The notes under the pieces are model-generated. The model did no database searches and was not told the origin of the DNA. It was given only the letters and a program-made list of their open reading frames with translations. A program made the translations under genes and the position numbers. A stretch of 64,000 bases of DNA from Mangrovicella endophytica (GTDB lineage: Bacteria > Pseudomonadota > Alphaproteobacteria > Rhizobiales > Rhizobiaceae): assembly GCF_002893625.1 (NCBI RefSeq), contig NZ_PKMZ01000001.1, positions 310,001 through 374,000 on the forward strand, written 5' to 3'. Below are positions 55,292-63,658 of this stretch, piece after piece; position 1 is the first letter of the stretch, and the number at the start of each line of letters is the position of its first letter.

Positions 55292-55962
55292 CGGCAGAGC
55301 GCCCGGTAGGCATGGACGGCCGGGCCGGAGCGATCATCCACGACGACATGGCCGGCCTCGAAGACGATCACCCGGTCGAAGCTCTCGACGAGATCGAGGT
55401 CATGGGTGACGAGGATCACCTGGCCGGGGAAATCGGCAACCGCCGCGGCGATGCGGCGGCGATTGCGCAGATCGAGCAGCGTCGTCGGCTCATCGAGCAC
55501 CAGATGCGCCGGCTCCATGACCAGCACACCGGCGAGCGCGACGAGCTGCCGCTCGCCGCCCGACAGTTCATGGATCAGACGCTCCTCCGACCCCGCTAGG
55601 CCGACCCGCGCCAGGATGGCCGACACGGCGGCAGCGACCGCCGGCTTTGGCAGGCGCCGCGGCTTCAGTCCGAAGGCGATGTCCTCCGCGACCGTCGGGT
55701 GGACGATCTGGTTGTCGGGGTTCTGGAACAGAAAGCCTACCCGGCGGCGCGCCGCCTTGACGTCGTCTCGCGTGTCGATCCCGTCGACGGTGACATGCCC
55801 GCTGGTCGGCAGCAGCAGGCCGTTCAGCAGACGAGCGAAGCTGCTCTTGCCGGAGCCATTGGCGCCGAGGATGCCGATCCGCGGCTCAGCAAGGCTCAGC
55901 GACAGGCCATCGAGAACACGCCGCTCTCCCCGATGGAGAGTGACGTTGCGGAGTTCGATCAA
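55288..55962 (-). CDS. bioM: Biotin ECF transporter ATPase
   Basis: A 224-aa CbiO/EcfA-type ABC ATPase. Walker A GANGSGKSS, Q-loop FQNPDNQIV (the EcfA-specific DNQ motif), signature LSGGERQLVALAG, Walker B LVLDEPTTLLD and switch His VTHDLD are intact. It powers BioN/BioY. It starts nine bases after the bioY stop and overlaps bioN, so all three are co-translated. Confidence 0.93.
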   Translation of the reverse strand: MIELRNVTLHRGERRVLDGLSLSLAEPRIGILGANGSGKSSFARLLNGLLLPTSGHVTVDGIDTRDDVKAARRRVGFLFQNPDNQIVHPTVAEDIAFGLKPRRLPKPAVAAAVSAILARVGLAGSEERLIHELSGGERQLVALAGVLVMEPAHLVLDEPTTLLDLRNRRRIAAAVADFPGQVILVTHDLDLVESFDRVIVFEAGHVVVDDRSGPAVHAYRALCR

Positions 55963-55971
55963 TCTCCTGCC

Positions 55972-56538
55972 TCAGGAGCGGCGGGAGGCAAGGCCCGCCG
56001 GTACCGCGGGATAGGATTTCCGCAGCGCCACGACGACGGCGGCGCCAACCCCGGCCTTGATCAGGTCTCCCGGGATGAAGGCAGCGGCCGAGCCGATAAA
56101 GGCGGCGCCGAGATCCATGCCGGACATCGCGGAGTACCAGGGCACGCCCACGGCATAGACGACGCCGATGCCGCCCGCGACCATGGTGAGGAAGGCAGTG
56201 ACGAAGTTCAGGCGCGGCCACAGCCGCTCGGCCGCAAAGCCCACGACGAGCGTCGCCGCCACCCAGCCATAGATGAAGCCGGACCACGGCCCGACGAAGA
56301 CGCCGAGGCCCCCGCGCCCGCCGGAGAGGAGCGGCAGGCCGACCGCGACGAGAAGGAGGAACAAGAGCATCGACAGAAGGCCTCGTCTGGCGCCGAGGAT
56401 GCCGCCGATCAGCATCGGCCCCATCGATTGTGCGGTGATCGGGATGCCGAGCGCCGGGATCATCAGCGGCGGAAAGGCGCCGAGCACGGCCATCAATGCG
56501 GCAAAGAGTGCGATATAGACGATGTCGCGCGTGGCCAT
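55972..56538 (-). CDS. bioY: Biotin transporter substrate-binding subunit BioY
   Basis: A 188-aa, six-helix S-component that binds biotin in the membrane. Seen: LMIPALGIPITAQSMGPMLIGGILG, the GRGGLGVFVGPWSGFIYGW loop and FIPGDLIKAGVGAAV, all BioY hallmarks. First gene of bioYMN. I find no BioR-type TTATNNATAA box in the 114 bases upstream, so its regulation here is unclear. Confidence 0.94.
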   Translation of the reverse strand: MATRDIVYIALFAALMAVLGAFPPLMIPALGIPITAQSMGPMLIGGILGARRGLLSMLLFLLLVAVGLPLLSGGRGGLGVFVGPWSGFIYGWVAATLVVGFAAERLWPRLNFVTAFLTMVAGGIGVVYAVGVPWYSAMSGMDLGAAFIGSAAAFIPGDLIKAGVGAAVVVALRKSYPAVPAGLASRRS

Positions 56539-56652
56539 GGAAGATCCGCCTCATTCTCTGCCGCTGCGGAAAAGCCCGGCTGCCGGCGGCCGCAGAAAAG
56601 TCGGTCTGGCCGGCCGCGTCAACCGGCGACCGCCGCAAGCTGGCTGCCCGCC

Positions 56653-57810
56653 TCAGCCGGCCTGCGCCCGCACCGCCGTCTTCGCGACGGTCTCCAGCAA
56701 TGGCTCGGCGGGTGGTTCATCCCCGGCGCCGCCGACCGCGCCGCCAGGCTGAGGCACATTGCCATGCGTCGCCGGCGTCACCATGGCCGCCACGATCTGC
56801 CGCAGGCTGATGCGCCCGATCCGCCGCCCGTCGGCATCGACGACGTCGATCGCGTCGGCATCGCCCCGGTTGATCGCTTCGGCCGCCGCCTCCAGCGTCG
56901 TGTCCGCCGGGATGGCATCGCTCGCAAGCGGGCCTTCCGCCAAGGGCGTCATCACGCTCCGCACCTCGATCACGCGGCCGCGGTTCACCTCCTTCACGAA
57001 ATTGGCGATATAGGCGTCGGCCGGGCGCAGCAGGATGTCCTGCGGCGTTCCCTGCTGGATCACCTCGCCGTCGCGCAGGATGGCGATGCGGTCGCCGAGC
57101 CGCAGCGCCTCGTCCAGATCGTGGGTGATGAAGACGATGGTCTTGCGGATCTCCTTCTGGATGTCGAGCAGCACCGTCTGCATATCGGTGCGGATCAACG
57201 GATCGAGCGCCGAATAGGCCTCGTCCATCAGGAGAATGGGCGCATCATTGGCAAGCGCCCGGGCGAGGCCGACGCGCTGCTGCATGCCGCCGGAGAGCTG
57301 GTTCGGGTAACGAGCTTCGAACCCCTTCAGCCCCACACGCTCGATCCAGCGCATCGCCGCGTCGACTTGTTTTGCGCGCGGCAGGCCCTGCACCTCAAGG
57401 CCGTAGACGGTGTTGTCGAGGACGGTGCGGTGCGGCAGCAGGGCGAACTTCTGGAACACCATCGCGGTCTGGTGGCGGCGAAATTCGCGCAAGGCCCGAT
57501 CGGACATCCTCACGACGTCGGTCCCGCCGACGATGACCTCGCCGGCCGTCGGTTCGATCAGGCGGTTGATGTGCCGGATCAGCGTCGACTTGCCCGAGCC
57601 CGAGAGGCCCATGATCACCTGAATCCCGGCGGCCGGCATGGAGATATTGATGTCGCGCAGGCCGAGCACGTGACCGGTGCGGGCCAGGAGCTCGGCCTTG
57701 GTCATGCCAGCCCTGACATCCTCGACATGCGCCTTGGCGCGCCCGCCGAAGATCTTGAAGAGGTGCCGGATCTCGATGCCGAGTCCGGCGGTGTGGCCCA
57801 TGTCAGCCAT
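56653..57810 (-). CDS. proV: Glycine betaine/proline-type ABC transporter ATPase with CBS domain
   Basis: A 385-aa ATPase of the ProV/OpuAA/ChoV family. An N-terminal leader (EIRHLFKIFGGRAKA) precedes Walker A GLSGSGKST; the signature is LSGGMQQRVGLARAL, Walker B LLMDEAYSALDP, switch His THDLDEAL. Residues about 285-350 form a CBS pair (SVMTPLAEGPL, DAIDVVDADGRRIGRI), as expected of osmo-regulated members. The Pro/Ala-rich tail is extra. ATG at 57810 overlaps the permease stop by eight bases. Confidence 0.9.
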   Translation of the reverse strand: MADMGHTAGLGIEIRHLFKIFGGRAKAHVEDVRAGMTKAELLARTGHVLGLRDINISMPAAGIQVIMGLSGSGKSTLIRHINRLIEPTAGEVIVGGTDVVRMSDRALREFRRHQTAMVFQKFALLPHRTVLDNTVYGLEVQGLPRAKQVDAAMRWIERVGLKGFEARYPNQLSGGMQQRVGLARALANDAPILLMDEAYSALDPLIRTDMQTVLLDIQKEIRKTIVFITHDLDEALRLGDRIAILRDGEVIQQGTPQDILLRPADAYIANFVKEVNRGRVIEVRSVMTPLAEGPLASDAIPADTTLEAAAEAINRGDADAIDVVDADGRRIGRISLRQIVAAMVTPATHGNVPQPGGAVGGAGDEPPAEPLLETVAKTAVRAQAG

Positions 57811-58690
57811 GAGCGGCCTCGCGGTACTTCTGCAGGCGGCGGCCATAGGCCTGGCTCACCCGGTCGAAGATGATGGCGATGCCGACGATGGCGAGGCCGT
57901 TGAAAACGCCGAGCGTGAAATACTGGTTTGCGATCGCCTTCAGCACCGGTTGGCCGAGCCCCTGCACGCCAATCATCGAGGCGATCACCACCATGGCCAG
58001 CGCCATCATGATCGTCTGGTTGATGCCGGCCATGATCGTCGGCAGCGCCAGTGGCAGCTGCACCTTCCACAGCTTCTGCCAGTTCGAGGAGCCGAAGGCA
58101 TCGGCAGCCTCCAGCGTGTCGCGGTCGACGAGGCGGATGCCGAGGTCGGTGAGGCGGATCATCGGCGGAATGGCGTAGATGACGACCGCGATGACGCCGG
58201 GCACACGGCCGATGCCGAGCAGCATGACGACGGGGATGAGATAGACGAAGCTCGGCATCGTCTGCATGACGTCGAGGATCGGGTTCACGGAGGCGCGCAG
58301 CCGGTCCGAGCGTGCCATCAGGATGCCGAGCGGGATGCCGACGACGATGGCTATCACGGTGCAGACGAAGATCATCGAGACCGTCCGCATCGTGTCGGTC
58401 CACATGTCGAAATAGCCGATCAGCAGGAGCGTCAGCACGGTGCCGGCGGTGATCTTCCAGCTGCGGCTGGCGAGCCAGGCGATCGCGGCGAAGGCGATGA
58501 GGACGACCGGCCAGGGCGTCTGGGTGAGCAGCCGCTCCGCCCAGATGAGAAAGCTCTGCAGCGGCGAGAAGAGAGCCTCGATGCTGTCGCCATAGGCGCG
58601 GGTGAAGCTGCGGAAGCCGTCGTCGATCGACTTCTTCACGACCCGCAGCGTGTCGTCAGGCATGTGGGGAAAGGAAAACAGCCAGTCCAA
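57803..58690 (-). CDS. proW: Glycine betaine/proline-type ABC transporter permease
   Basis: A 295-aa permease with about six or seven helices. DVMQTMPSFVYLIPVVMLLGIGRVPGVIAVVIYAIPPMIRLTDLGIR is the ProW/OpuAB transmembrane core, and DRDTLEAADAFGSSNWQKLWKVQLPLALPTI is the EAA loop. I choose TTG at 58690 because GGAGAAAGGA (58696-58705) lies five bases upstream; the ATG nine codons further in has no ribosome site. It follows the binding-protein gene after a hairpin-containing gap. Confidence 0.9.
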   Translation of the reverse strand: MDWLFSFPHMPDDTLRVVKKSIDDGFRSFTRAYGDSIEALFSPLQSFLIWAERLLTQTPWPVVLIAFAAIAWLASRSWKITAGTVLTLLLIGYFDMWTDTMRTVSMIFVCTVIAIVVGIPLGILMARSDRLRASVNPILDVMQTMPSFVYLIPVVMLLGIGRVPGVIAVVIYAIPPMIRLTDLGIRLVDRDTLEAADAFGSSNWQKLWKVQLPLALPTIMAGINQTIMMALAMVVIASMIGVQGLGQPVLKAIANQYFTLGVFNGLAIVGIAIIFDRVSQAYGRRLQKYREAAHG

Positions 58691-58695
58691 GGATT

Positions 58696-58705
58696 TCCTT
58701 TCTCC
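58696..58705 (-). promoter_or_regulatory. Ribosome site that decides the TTG start of proW
   Basis: GGAGAAAGGA on the minus strand, five bases before TTG 58690. The in-frame ATG at 58663 has only C/T-rich sequence upstream. Confidence 0.6.
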
Positions 58706-58790
58706 AATGTTCAGCCGTCCACGCTACGCGCCGTTCCGGCTTGGCGCGAGGCTTGGCGGATCGCCAGCCCGCCGGCCGCCGATAGCAAGA

Positions 58791-58813
58791 CGGCGGGCGT
58801 CTTTTGCCCGCCG
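58791..58813 (-). other. Hairpin between proX and proW
   Basis: An 8-bp GC stem (58791-58798 with 58806-58813) with a 7-base loop, 14 bases after the proX stop. No T-run follows. Such hairpins after a binding-protein gene often stabilise its mRNA relative to downstream permease genes. Confidence 0.5.
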
Positions 58814-58827
58814 CTTGCGTGTCTCGC

Positions 58828-59826
58828 CTAGAGCGAGGCCTTGACCTTCTCCGCCACCTCCGGCGTGACCCACTGCGTCCAGACGTCCTCGTTGTTCTTC
58901 AGGAAGTACTTGGCGCCATCCTCGCCGGACGCCTGGTTGTCGGTCATGTAGGCGAGCAGCTTGTTGACCGTGGCGTTCCCCCAGGACCGCTTCTTCAGAT
59001 AATCGAGGGCGGGACCGGCGCGGTCGGCGAAGGCCTTGGTGACGAGCGTCTGTACCTTGTCCTTCGGCCAGACGTTCTTCTTCGGATCAGGGCAGTCTGC
59101 ATTGGTGTTGCAGCTCTTCCAGGCCGCCGCATCGGCTTCGGCGCCGAAGTCAAGCTTCACCATTTCATACTTGCCGAGGAGGGCGGTCGGCGCCCAGTAG
59201 TAGCCCATCCAGCCCTCTTTCCGCTCATAGGCCTTGGCGACGGAGCCATCGAGGCCGGCGGCGGAGCCGGTGTCCACCAGCGTGAACTTCTTGTCGGCCG
59301 CGCCATAGGCCTTGAACAGCTGGCCGGTGACGACGGTGCCGCCCCAGCCCTGCGGGCCGTTGTAGACGGCGCCCATGGACGAGTCCTCAGGGGCGGGGAA
59401 CAGCTCGGGATGGCCGAGCGCATCGTCGATCGTCTTGATGTCGGGATGGGCGTCCGCGACGTATTTAGGAATCCACCAGCCCTGCTCGCCGCCGTCGGCG
59501 AGGGCGTCGCCGGCAACCACGATCTTGTTCTCGGCGATGCCGTTGCTGATGACCTCAGGCACGTTGTCGACCCAGCCCTCAGGCGCGAGATCGGGCTGGC
59601 CCTTCTCGACCATCGAGGTGATCGTCGGAACGGTGTCGCCGACCACCAGCTCGGCATTGCAGCCATAGCCTTCGGTCAGGATGATCTTGTCGATATTGGC
59701 GAGCACTTCGGCCGACTGCCAGTTCATGTTGGCGATGGTGACATCGCCGCACTCGGCGGCCGAGGCAGAGGCGCCGGTGCCGAGGAGGCACAGAGCGACA
59801 GCAGTGGATGCGAGCAGCGTCTTCAT
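58828..59826 (-). CDS. proX: Glycine betaine/proline-type substrate-binding protein
   Basis: A 332-aa exported binding protein (signal peptide 1-23, ending SASAA). CGDVTIANMNWQSAEVLANI, then WWIPKYVAD, GPQGWGGTV and GWMGYYWAPT supply the aromatic residues that cage quaternary amines in OpuAC/ProX/ChoX proteins. Four cysteines could form two disulfides. GGAAGGACG precedes ATG 59826. First gene of the importer; a spaced inverted repeat lies 100 bases upstream. Confidence 0.9.
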   Translation of the reverse strand: MKTLLASTAVALCLLGTGASASAAECGDVTIANMNWQSAEVLANIDKIILTEGYGCNAELVVGDTVPTITSMVEKGQPDLAPEGWVDNVPEVISNGIAENKIVVAGDALADGGEQGWWIPKYVADAHPDIKTIDDALGHPELFPAPEDSSMGAVYNGPQGWGGTVVTGQLFKAYGAADKKFTLVDTGSAAGLDGSVAKAYERKEGWMGYYWAPTALLGKYEMVKLDFGAEADAAAWKSCNTNADCPDPKKNVWPKDKVQTLVTKAFADRAGPALDYLKKRSWGNATVNKLLAYMTDNQASGEDGAKYFLKNNEDVWTQWVTPEVAEKVKASL

Positions 59827-60170
59827 GATGCGTCCTTCCAGCCTTCTTCCAAAACGGCAGACCTTGGTCGTGCCAGCGTTGTCCCGAAGCAAAGGTCCGT
59901 TGTCGCCTTCCTTTTTATTGTTCTAATTGCGGTGTACCCGTGCCGCAATCGGGTGATTTGCACAAACGGGCCGCGCCGCATCGCAGCGCAAGCTTTTTGT
60001 GCAGTTGCAGCATGGCCAGAGTCGCGGCCGCCGTTCCAGAAAACTCAGAGCGTCCCGCCGCGCGGATCATAGTCCACGCGCCGACACACGGGCTTGCGGC
60101 GGCAGCACGGGATGCGCCGCAAGGATCAACCGTCGCGCGGGGGAAAGCGTCCAGCCTGACGCAGCCCTCG
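59827..60170. promoter_or_regulatory. proX promoter region and dat downstream region
   Basis: A 344-base gene-free stretch. The part near 59910-59950 is AT-richer and carries the inverted repeat described at 59926-59949. No terminator of the upstream-lying dat gene is evident. Confidence 0.4.
59926..59949. promoter_or_regulatory. Inverted repeat ATTGCGG-N10-CCGCAAT upstream of proX
   Basis: Perfect 7-base arms spaced by ten bases, one helical turn between dyad halves of a dimeric regulator. It lies 100 bases before the proX ATG, so it could control osmolyte uptake. Confidence 0.45.
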
Positions 60171-61028
60171 TCAGATCGCGGTCTTCTCGCTTTCCGCGAT
60201 GTAGATCTGCCGCAGCCGCTTAGCGATCGGGCCTGGCTTCCCGTCGCCGATCGGATGGAGATCGATCTCCACCACCGGCAGCACGAAGGAAGAGGCTGAG
60301 GTGATGAAGGCTTCCGCGGCCGATTTGGCCTCGTCCAGCGTGAAGTTGCGCTCCTCCACCGGGATATTCTCTTCCGCAGCCAAGCGCAGCACCGCCGCGC
60401 GGGTGATGCCGTGCAGGATCGAGTGGGACAGGTCGCGCGTCACGAGGACGCCGTCGGCCGTGACGATATGCGCGTTGTTGGACGACCCCTCGGTGACGAC
60501 ACCGTCCTCCACCAGCCAGGCATCGTCCGCTCCGCGCCGCTTGGCGTCCATCTTCGCCATGGAGGGATAGAGCAGCTGCACCGTCTTGATGTCGCGGCGA
60601 CCCCAGCGCAGATCGGGCACGGAGGCAATGCGCAGGCCCGTCTCGGCTGAAGGCTTGTCGCGCAGCGCGACAGCTTGCGTGAACAGCACCAGCGACGGAC
60701 GGGTGCCCTTGGGCGGGAACAGGAAGTCGCGATCGGCGGCGCCGCGCGTCACCTGCATGTAGATGAGGCCTTCATCGAGGCCGTTCTCGGAAACGAGGCG
60801 GCGGTGGATGGCCAGCAGCTCGTCGTCCTCGGCCGGCGAGGGCAGCTCCAGCTCTGCCAGCGAACGCCGCAGCCGCTTCATGTGCCCGGCAAAATCGAGA
60901 AGCTTGCCGCCGAGCACCGAGACGACCTCGTAGACGCCGTCGGCAAACAGGAAGCCTCGGTCGAAGATCGAGATCTTCGCGTCAGTCTCGGACAGATATT
61001 CGCCGTTCACATAGACGGTGCGGGTCAT
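60171..61028 (-). CDS. dat: D-amino-acid transaminase (class IV aminotransferase)
   Basis: A 285-aa fold-type IV PLP enzyme. The catalytic Lys is K148 in RRDIKTVQLL; the phosphate-binding EGSSNNAHIV and the closing DRGFLFADGVYEV are typical of D-alanine aminotransferases rather than branched-chain ones. It interconverts D-Ala and D-Glu pools for peptidoglycan. Monocistronic as far as visible. Confidence 0.88.
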   Translation of the reverse strand: MTRTVYVNGEYLSETDAKISIFDRGFLFADGVYEVVSVLGGKLLDFAGHMKRLRRSLAELELPSPAEDDELLAIHRRLVSENGLDEGLIYMQVTRGAADRDFLFPPKGTRPSLVLFTQAVALRDKPSAETGLRIASVPDLRWGRRDIKTVQLLYPSMAKMDAKRRGADDAWLVEDGVVTEGSSNNAHIVTADGVLVTRDLSHSILHGITRAAVLRLAAEENIPVEERNFTLDEAKSAAEAFITSASSFVLPVVEIDLHPIGDGKPGPIAKRLRQIYIAESEKTAI

Positions 61029-61108
61029 TGCGGCATGTCTCGTTGCTGCTTCGCTGAGGCGTCCTGATAGAGCCTGATACGCGGCTTGAACAGCGACTCC
61101 GCGCCAGC

Positions 61109-61624
61109 CTATGCCCGAAGGACGGGCGGCGGCAGCCGAGGGTCGAGCGCGAAGCGGCTCTGCTGGCGCACCGCGTAATCTCCGCGAGCCCGCTCCGCTA
61201 CGAAGATGAGGTTCCAGCTCCCCGGCGACACCGACGAGGGAATAACAACGAAGCGATGCTGCTCCAGTAGCGCATCGCCGTAGGCCTGCTGGTTCGGGCT
61301 GGGAAAGCTCGGGCGGATCCAGTTCGGATTGGGGATGGCATCAGGATCGACGACATGGACGCCGGACGGCTCAATGCCGATCTCCGTCATGACGTGGGGA
61401 ACGGTGTCGAGGATCTTGAAAGTCGCGTGCACGGCGACTTCGACAATCGTCGTCGCGGGGTCAAGCGCCGCATAGACGGCTCTGACACCTGGCGAGTTCC
61501 AGCGTCCGCCGTGGCGATAGGCGCCTTCGCCGGAATCCCAGCTGCCGCCGAACCGCTCGCGGTCGAGGCGCCATGCCACCAGTTCTGAGCCGCCGAGCGC
61601 GCCGGGCAGGGGCGCCATGCGCAT
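61109..61624 (-). CDS. RES-domain toxin
   Basis: A 171-aa RES-family protein (ADP-ribosyltransferase-like fold; characterised members degrade or use NAD+). The conserved Arg is in VAWRLDRERFGGSW, the Glu in ATTIVEVAVH, and the Ser in VVIPSSVSPGSWNLIF. YRHGGRWNSPGVRAVYAA is the RES core. The gene lies 50 bases downstream of the Xre-type antitoxin. Two starts are possible, ATG 61624 or 61618. Confidence 0.9.
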   Translation of the reverse strand: MRMAPLPGALGGSELVAWRLDRERFGGSWDSGEGAYRHGGRWNSPGVRAVYAALDPATTIVEVAVHATFKILDTVPHVMTEIGIEPSGVHVVDPDAIPNPNWIRPSFPSPNQQAYGDALLEQHRFVVIPSSVSPGSWNLIFVAERARGDYAVRQQSRFALDPRLPPPVLRA

Positions 61625-61648
61625 GTCAGAGCAGTTCCGGCGAGCAGA

Positions 61649-61664
61649 GTGATCCGATGATCAC
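61649..61664. promoter_or_regulatory. Inverted repeat between antitoxin and RES toxin
   Basis: GTGATC-CGAT-GATCAC, a perfect 6-bp dyad located 25 bases before the toxin ATG. It may be a second operator or a small hairpin limiting toxin translation. Confidence 0.4.
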
Positions 61665-61674
61665 CCGATATGCT

Positions 61675-62187
61675 CTACGTGTAGACGCCGTGCTCGATAC
61701 GCGACAGTACCGTCCTGACCATGTCGAGGCCGGTTGGCGTATCCAGGAGGTCGATCGGCTTCGCCCCGTCGAAGGCGACGGCCGGACTTTCCAGCCACCG
61801 TTCGGCCTCCTCTTGCGTTCCAAACACCTCGGTCGCCTGCGCGAGCACCTGGGCGAATGACCAGGTGCGGCCGCTGACTTCGGTCGAAACGGTCTTGGCC
61901 GGGGCCGACTTCAGGCGCTGGACGGTGCGCACCGACATTCCGAGCGCCCGTGCGACCTTGTCCGGCGCATGGGCGACTTTCAGCGAACCGATCAGATGCT
62001 CGACGGAGCGGCCGGGAAGGCCCTCCTTCAGGAGCCGGTGCGTGTCCATCGAGGATCGCAGTTCGGCCTTGATCACACGATCGCCGCCGAGGAGCTGGAC
62101 GATCCGGCTGATCGTCTCGGACTTCGCATCCGTTGGTGCAAAGGCTCTAACAGCTTCGCTCATCATCGCTTCCGCCATCTGTCGCAT
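61675..62187 (-). CDS. Xre/MbcA/ParS-type antitoxin (DUF2384)
   Basis: A 170-aa antitoxin. A central helix-turn-helix (about 75-100, HAPDKVARALGMSVRTVQRLK) precedes the toxin-binding DUF2384 C-terminus (ATEVFGTQEEAERWLESPAVAFDGAKPIDLLDTPTGLDMVRTVL). This pairs with RES toxins. Several Met codons are possible starts (62187, 62178, 62166); a weak GGAAG precedes 62166. An open frame extending to 62457 is not antitoxin-like. Confidence 0.88.
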   Translation of the reverse strand: MRQMAEAMMSEAVRAFAPTDAKSETISRIVQLLGGDRVIKAELRSSMDTHRLLKEGLPGRSVEHLIGSLKVAHAPDKVARALGMSVRTVQRLKSAPAKTVSTEVSGRTWSFAQVLAQATEVFGTQEEAERWLESPAVAFDGAKPIDLLDTPTGLDMVRTVLSRIEHGVYT

Positions 62188-62318
62188 TGAATATGACAAC
62201 TGGCGGCGTTGCTGACAAGGCCGGTATGGTTGCGGATGCGCTGTGCAGGGCAAGGTGCTCATCGCGCCTCGCTCACCAGCGCAACCCGGGACGGACCCAC
62301 AGCTGCGCCCGCGCACCA

Positions 62319-62352
62319 ACAAAAAAGCCCCGGCGCGTGGCACCGGGGCTTC
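62319..62352 (-). terminator. Terminator of the LivK-like gene
   Basis: A 7-bp stem (GCCCCGG/CCGGGGC, 62327-62333 with 62343-62349) and six T on the minus strand, about 50 bases after the stop. Confidence 0.92.
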
Positions 62353-62401
62353 GATAGTCATGAACGGAGGGCGGCCGCTCTGTGGCAGCTGCCTCGTGGT
62401 A

Positions 62402-63508
62402 TCAGCCGCCGTTCTGGACGTAGTCGTACTTGCCGGCCTTCCACTCGTAGACGACATAGCCCGGCAGGGTGACGTCGCCCTTGTCGTCGAACTTCAGGTC
62501 GCCGATGACAGTGGAGAAGTTGCCCTCGTTCAGCGCCTTGATCACCGGCTCGGCATCGGTCGAGCCGGCCTTGGTGACGGCATCTGCCCAAGCCTGGATC
62601 GCGGCATAGGTGTAGAGCACGTAGCCCTCGGCGGTCTGACCCTTGTCGGTCAGCGCCTTCACGACGGGCGCGGCGGCCTCGTTCTTGCGCGGATCCGGCG
62701 AGAAGGTCATCAGCGTGCCTTCGCCGGCGTCGCCCGTGATCGCCCAGTACTCGTCGGTGACGATGGCGTCGCCCGACATGATCAGGGTCTTCATGCCCTG
62801 CTCTTTCATCTGGCGAGCCATCAGGCCGGCTTCCGTGTGGTAGCCGCCGACATAGAGCAGGCTGATATCGGCCTGCTTCAGCTTGGTGACGAGAGCGGTG
62901 TAGTCCTTCTCGCCGGCCGTGTAGGACTCGACGAGATCGGGCTTCTTGCCGGTCGCTTCGAGAGCCTTCTGGGTTTCGTCGGCGAGACCTTTGCCATAGG
63001 CGGTCTTGTCGTTGATGATCGCGACCTTGGCATCCTTGAAGTTCTTGGCAATGTAGTCCGCGGCGACCTGGCCCTGCTGGTCGTCACGGCCGCAGACGCG
63101 GTAGATGCCGTCGCCCGGGCGCTCGTCGGTGTATTTCGGGTTGGTCGAAGCCGGCGAAATCTCGACGATGCCCTCGTCGGCATAGACCTGGCTGGCCGGG
63201 ATCGAGGAGCCCGAGCAGAAGTGGCCGGCCACGAACTTGATGCCCTGCGAGGCGAACTGGTTGGCGACGGCCACGGCCTGCTTCGGATCGCAGGCGTCGT
63301 CACCGACCGACAGGACCAGCTTCTCGCCGTTGACGCCACCCTTGGCGTTGATGTCGGCGACGGCCTGCTCGGCACCGATCTTGAGCTGCTCGCCGAAGGT
63401 CGCGTACTGGCCGGTCATCGGGCCGGCAACGCCAATGGTGATGTCCGCGAACGCGGCGCCCGCGAAGATCAGGTTGAGCGCTGCGCCGGCCAGAAGAGCT
63501 TTTTTCAT
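62402..63508 (-). CDS. livK: Branched-chain amino acid ABC transporter binding protein
   Basis: A 368-aa periplasmic binding protein (signal peptide 1-22, ending AAFA). DITIGVAGPMTGQYATFGEQLKIGAEQAVADINAKGGV is the LivJ/LivK opening; DDACDPKQAVAVANQF, the FCSGSSIPASQVY ligand loop and the YTAGEKDYTALVTKLK segment fit the Leu/Ile/Val-binding group. GGGGAAG precedes ATG 63508. It is followed by a strong terminator and preceded by a DUF6867-like gene; other liv genes presumably lie beyond the right edge. Confidence 0.92.
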   Translation of the reverse strand: MKKALLAGAALNLIFAGAAFADITIGVAGPMTGQYATFGEQLKIGAEQAVADINAKGGVNGEKLVLSVGDDACDPKQAVAVANQFASQGIKFVAGHFCSGSSIPASQVYADEGIVEISPASTNPKYTDERPGDGIYRVCGRDDQQGQVAADYIAKNFKDAKVAIINDKTAYGKGLADETQKALEATGKKPDLVESYTAGEKDYTALVTKLKQADISLLYVGGYHTEAGLMARQMKEQGMKTLIMSGDAIVTDEYWAITGDAGEGTLMTFSPDPRKNEAAAPVVKALTDKGQTAEGYVLYTYAAIQAWADAVTKAGSTDAEPVIKALNEGNFSTVIGDLKFDDKGDVTLPGYVVYEWKAGKYDYVQNGG

Positions 63509-63551
63509 GACGACTTCCCCTGTTGAGAGCTGTTGTGCGGTCATTGCCGCG

Positions 63552-63595
63552 AGCAGGATTTGAACGACCCCTACCTGCTGGGATTAAAGACCAGG
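63552..63595 (-). promoter_or_regulatory. Leader of livK with two competing hairpins and a tRNA-like segment
   Basis: On the minus strand, CTGG/CCAG (63578-63581 with 63591-63594) and AGCAGG/CCTGCT (63552-63557 with 63574-63579) form adjacent hairpins; CCTG (63574-63577) can instead pair with CAGG (63592-63595), excluding both. The sequence GGGGTCGTTCAAATCCTGCT echoes the variable-loop/T-arm of tRNAs. It lies 44-87 bases before the livK ATG. Confidence 0.4.
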
Positions 63596-63658
63596 TTCGG
63601 CTTGGGTGGAATAGCGCCGGACCTCGAATTTAACTGTGATCTCGGAGATTTCTAAGGC

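Noticed and set aside
56539-56652. BioR or BirA-type operator upstream of bioY
   Set aside because: No TTATNNATAA-type or long biotin-operator palindrome is visible in the 114-base gap.
63540-63620. A tRNA gene on the minus strand
   Set aside because: The T-arm-like stretch lacks three bases, the T-stem cannot pair around TTCAAAT, and no matching 5' acceptor strand is present. Kept only as a tRNA-like leader segment.
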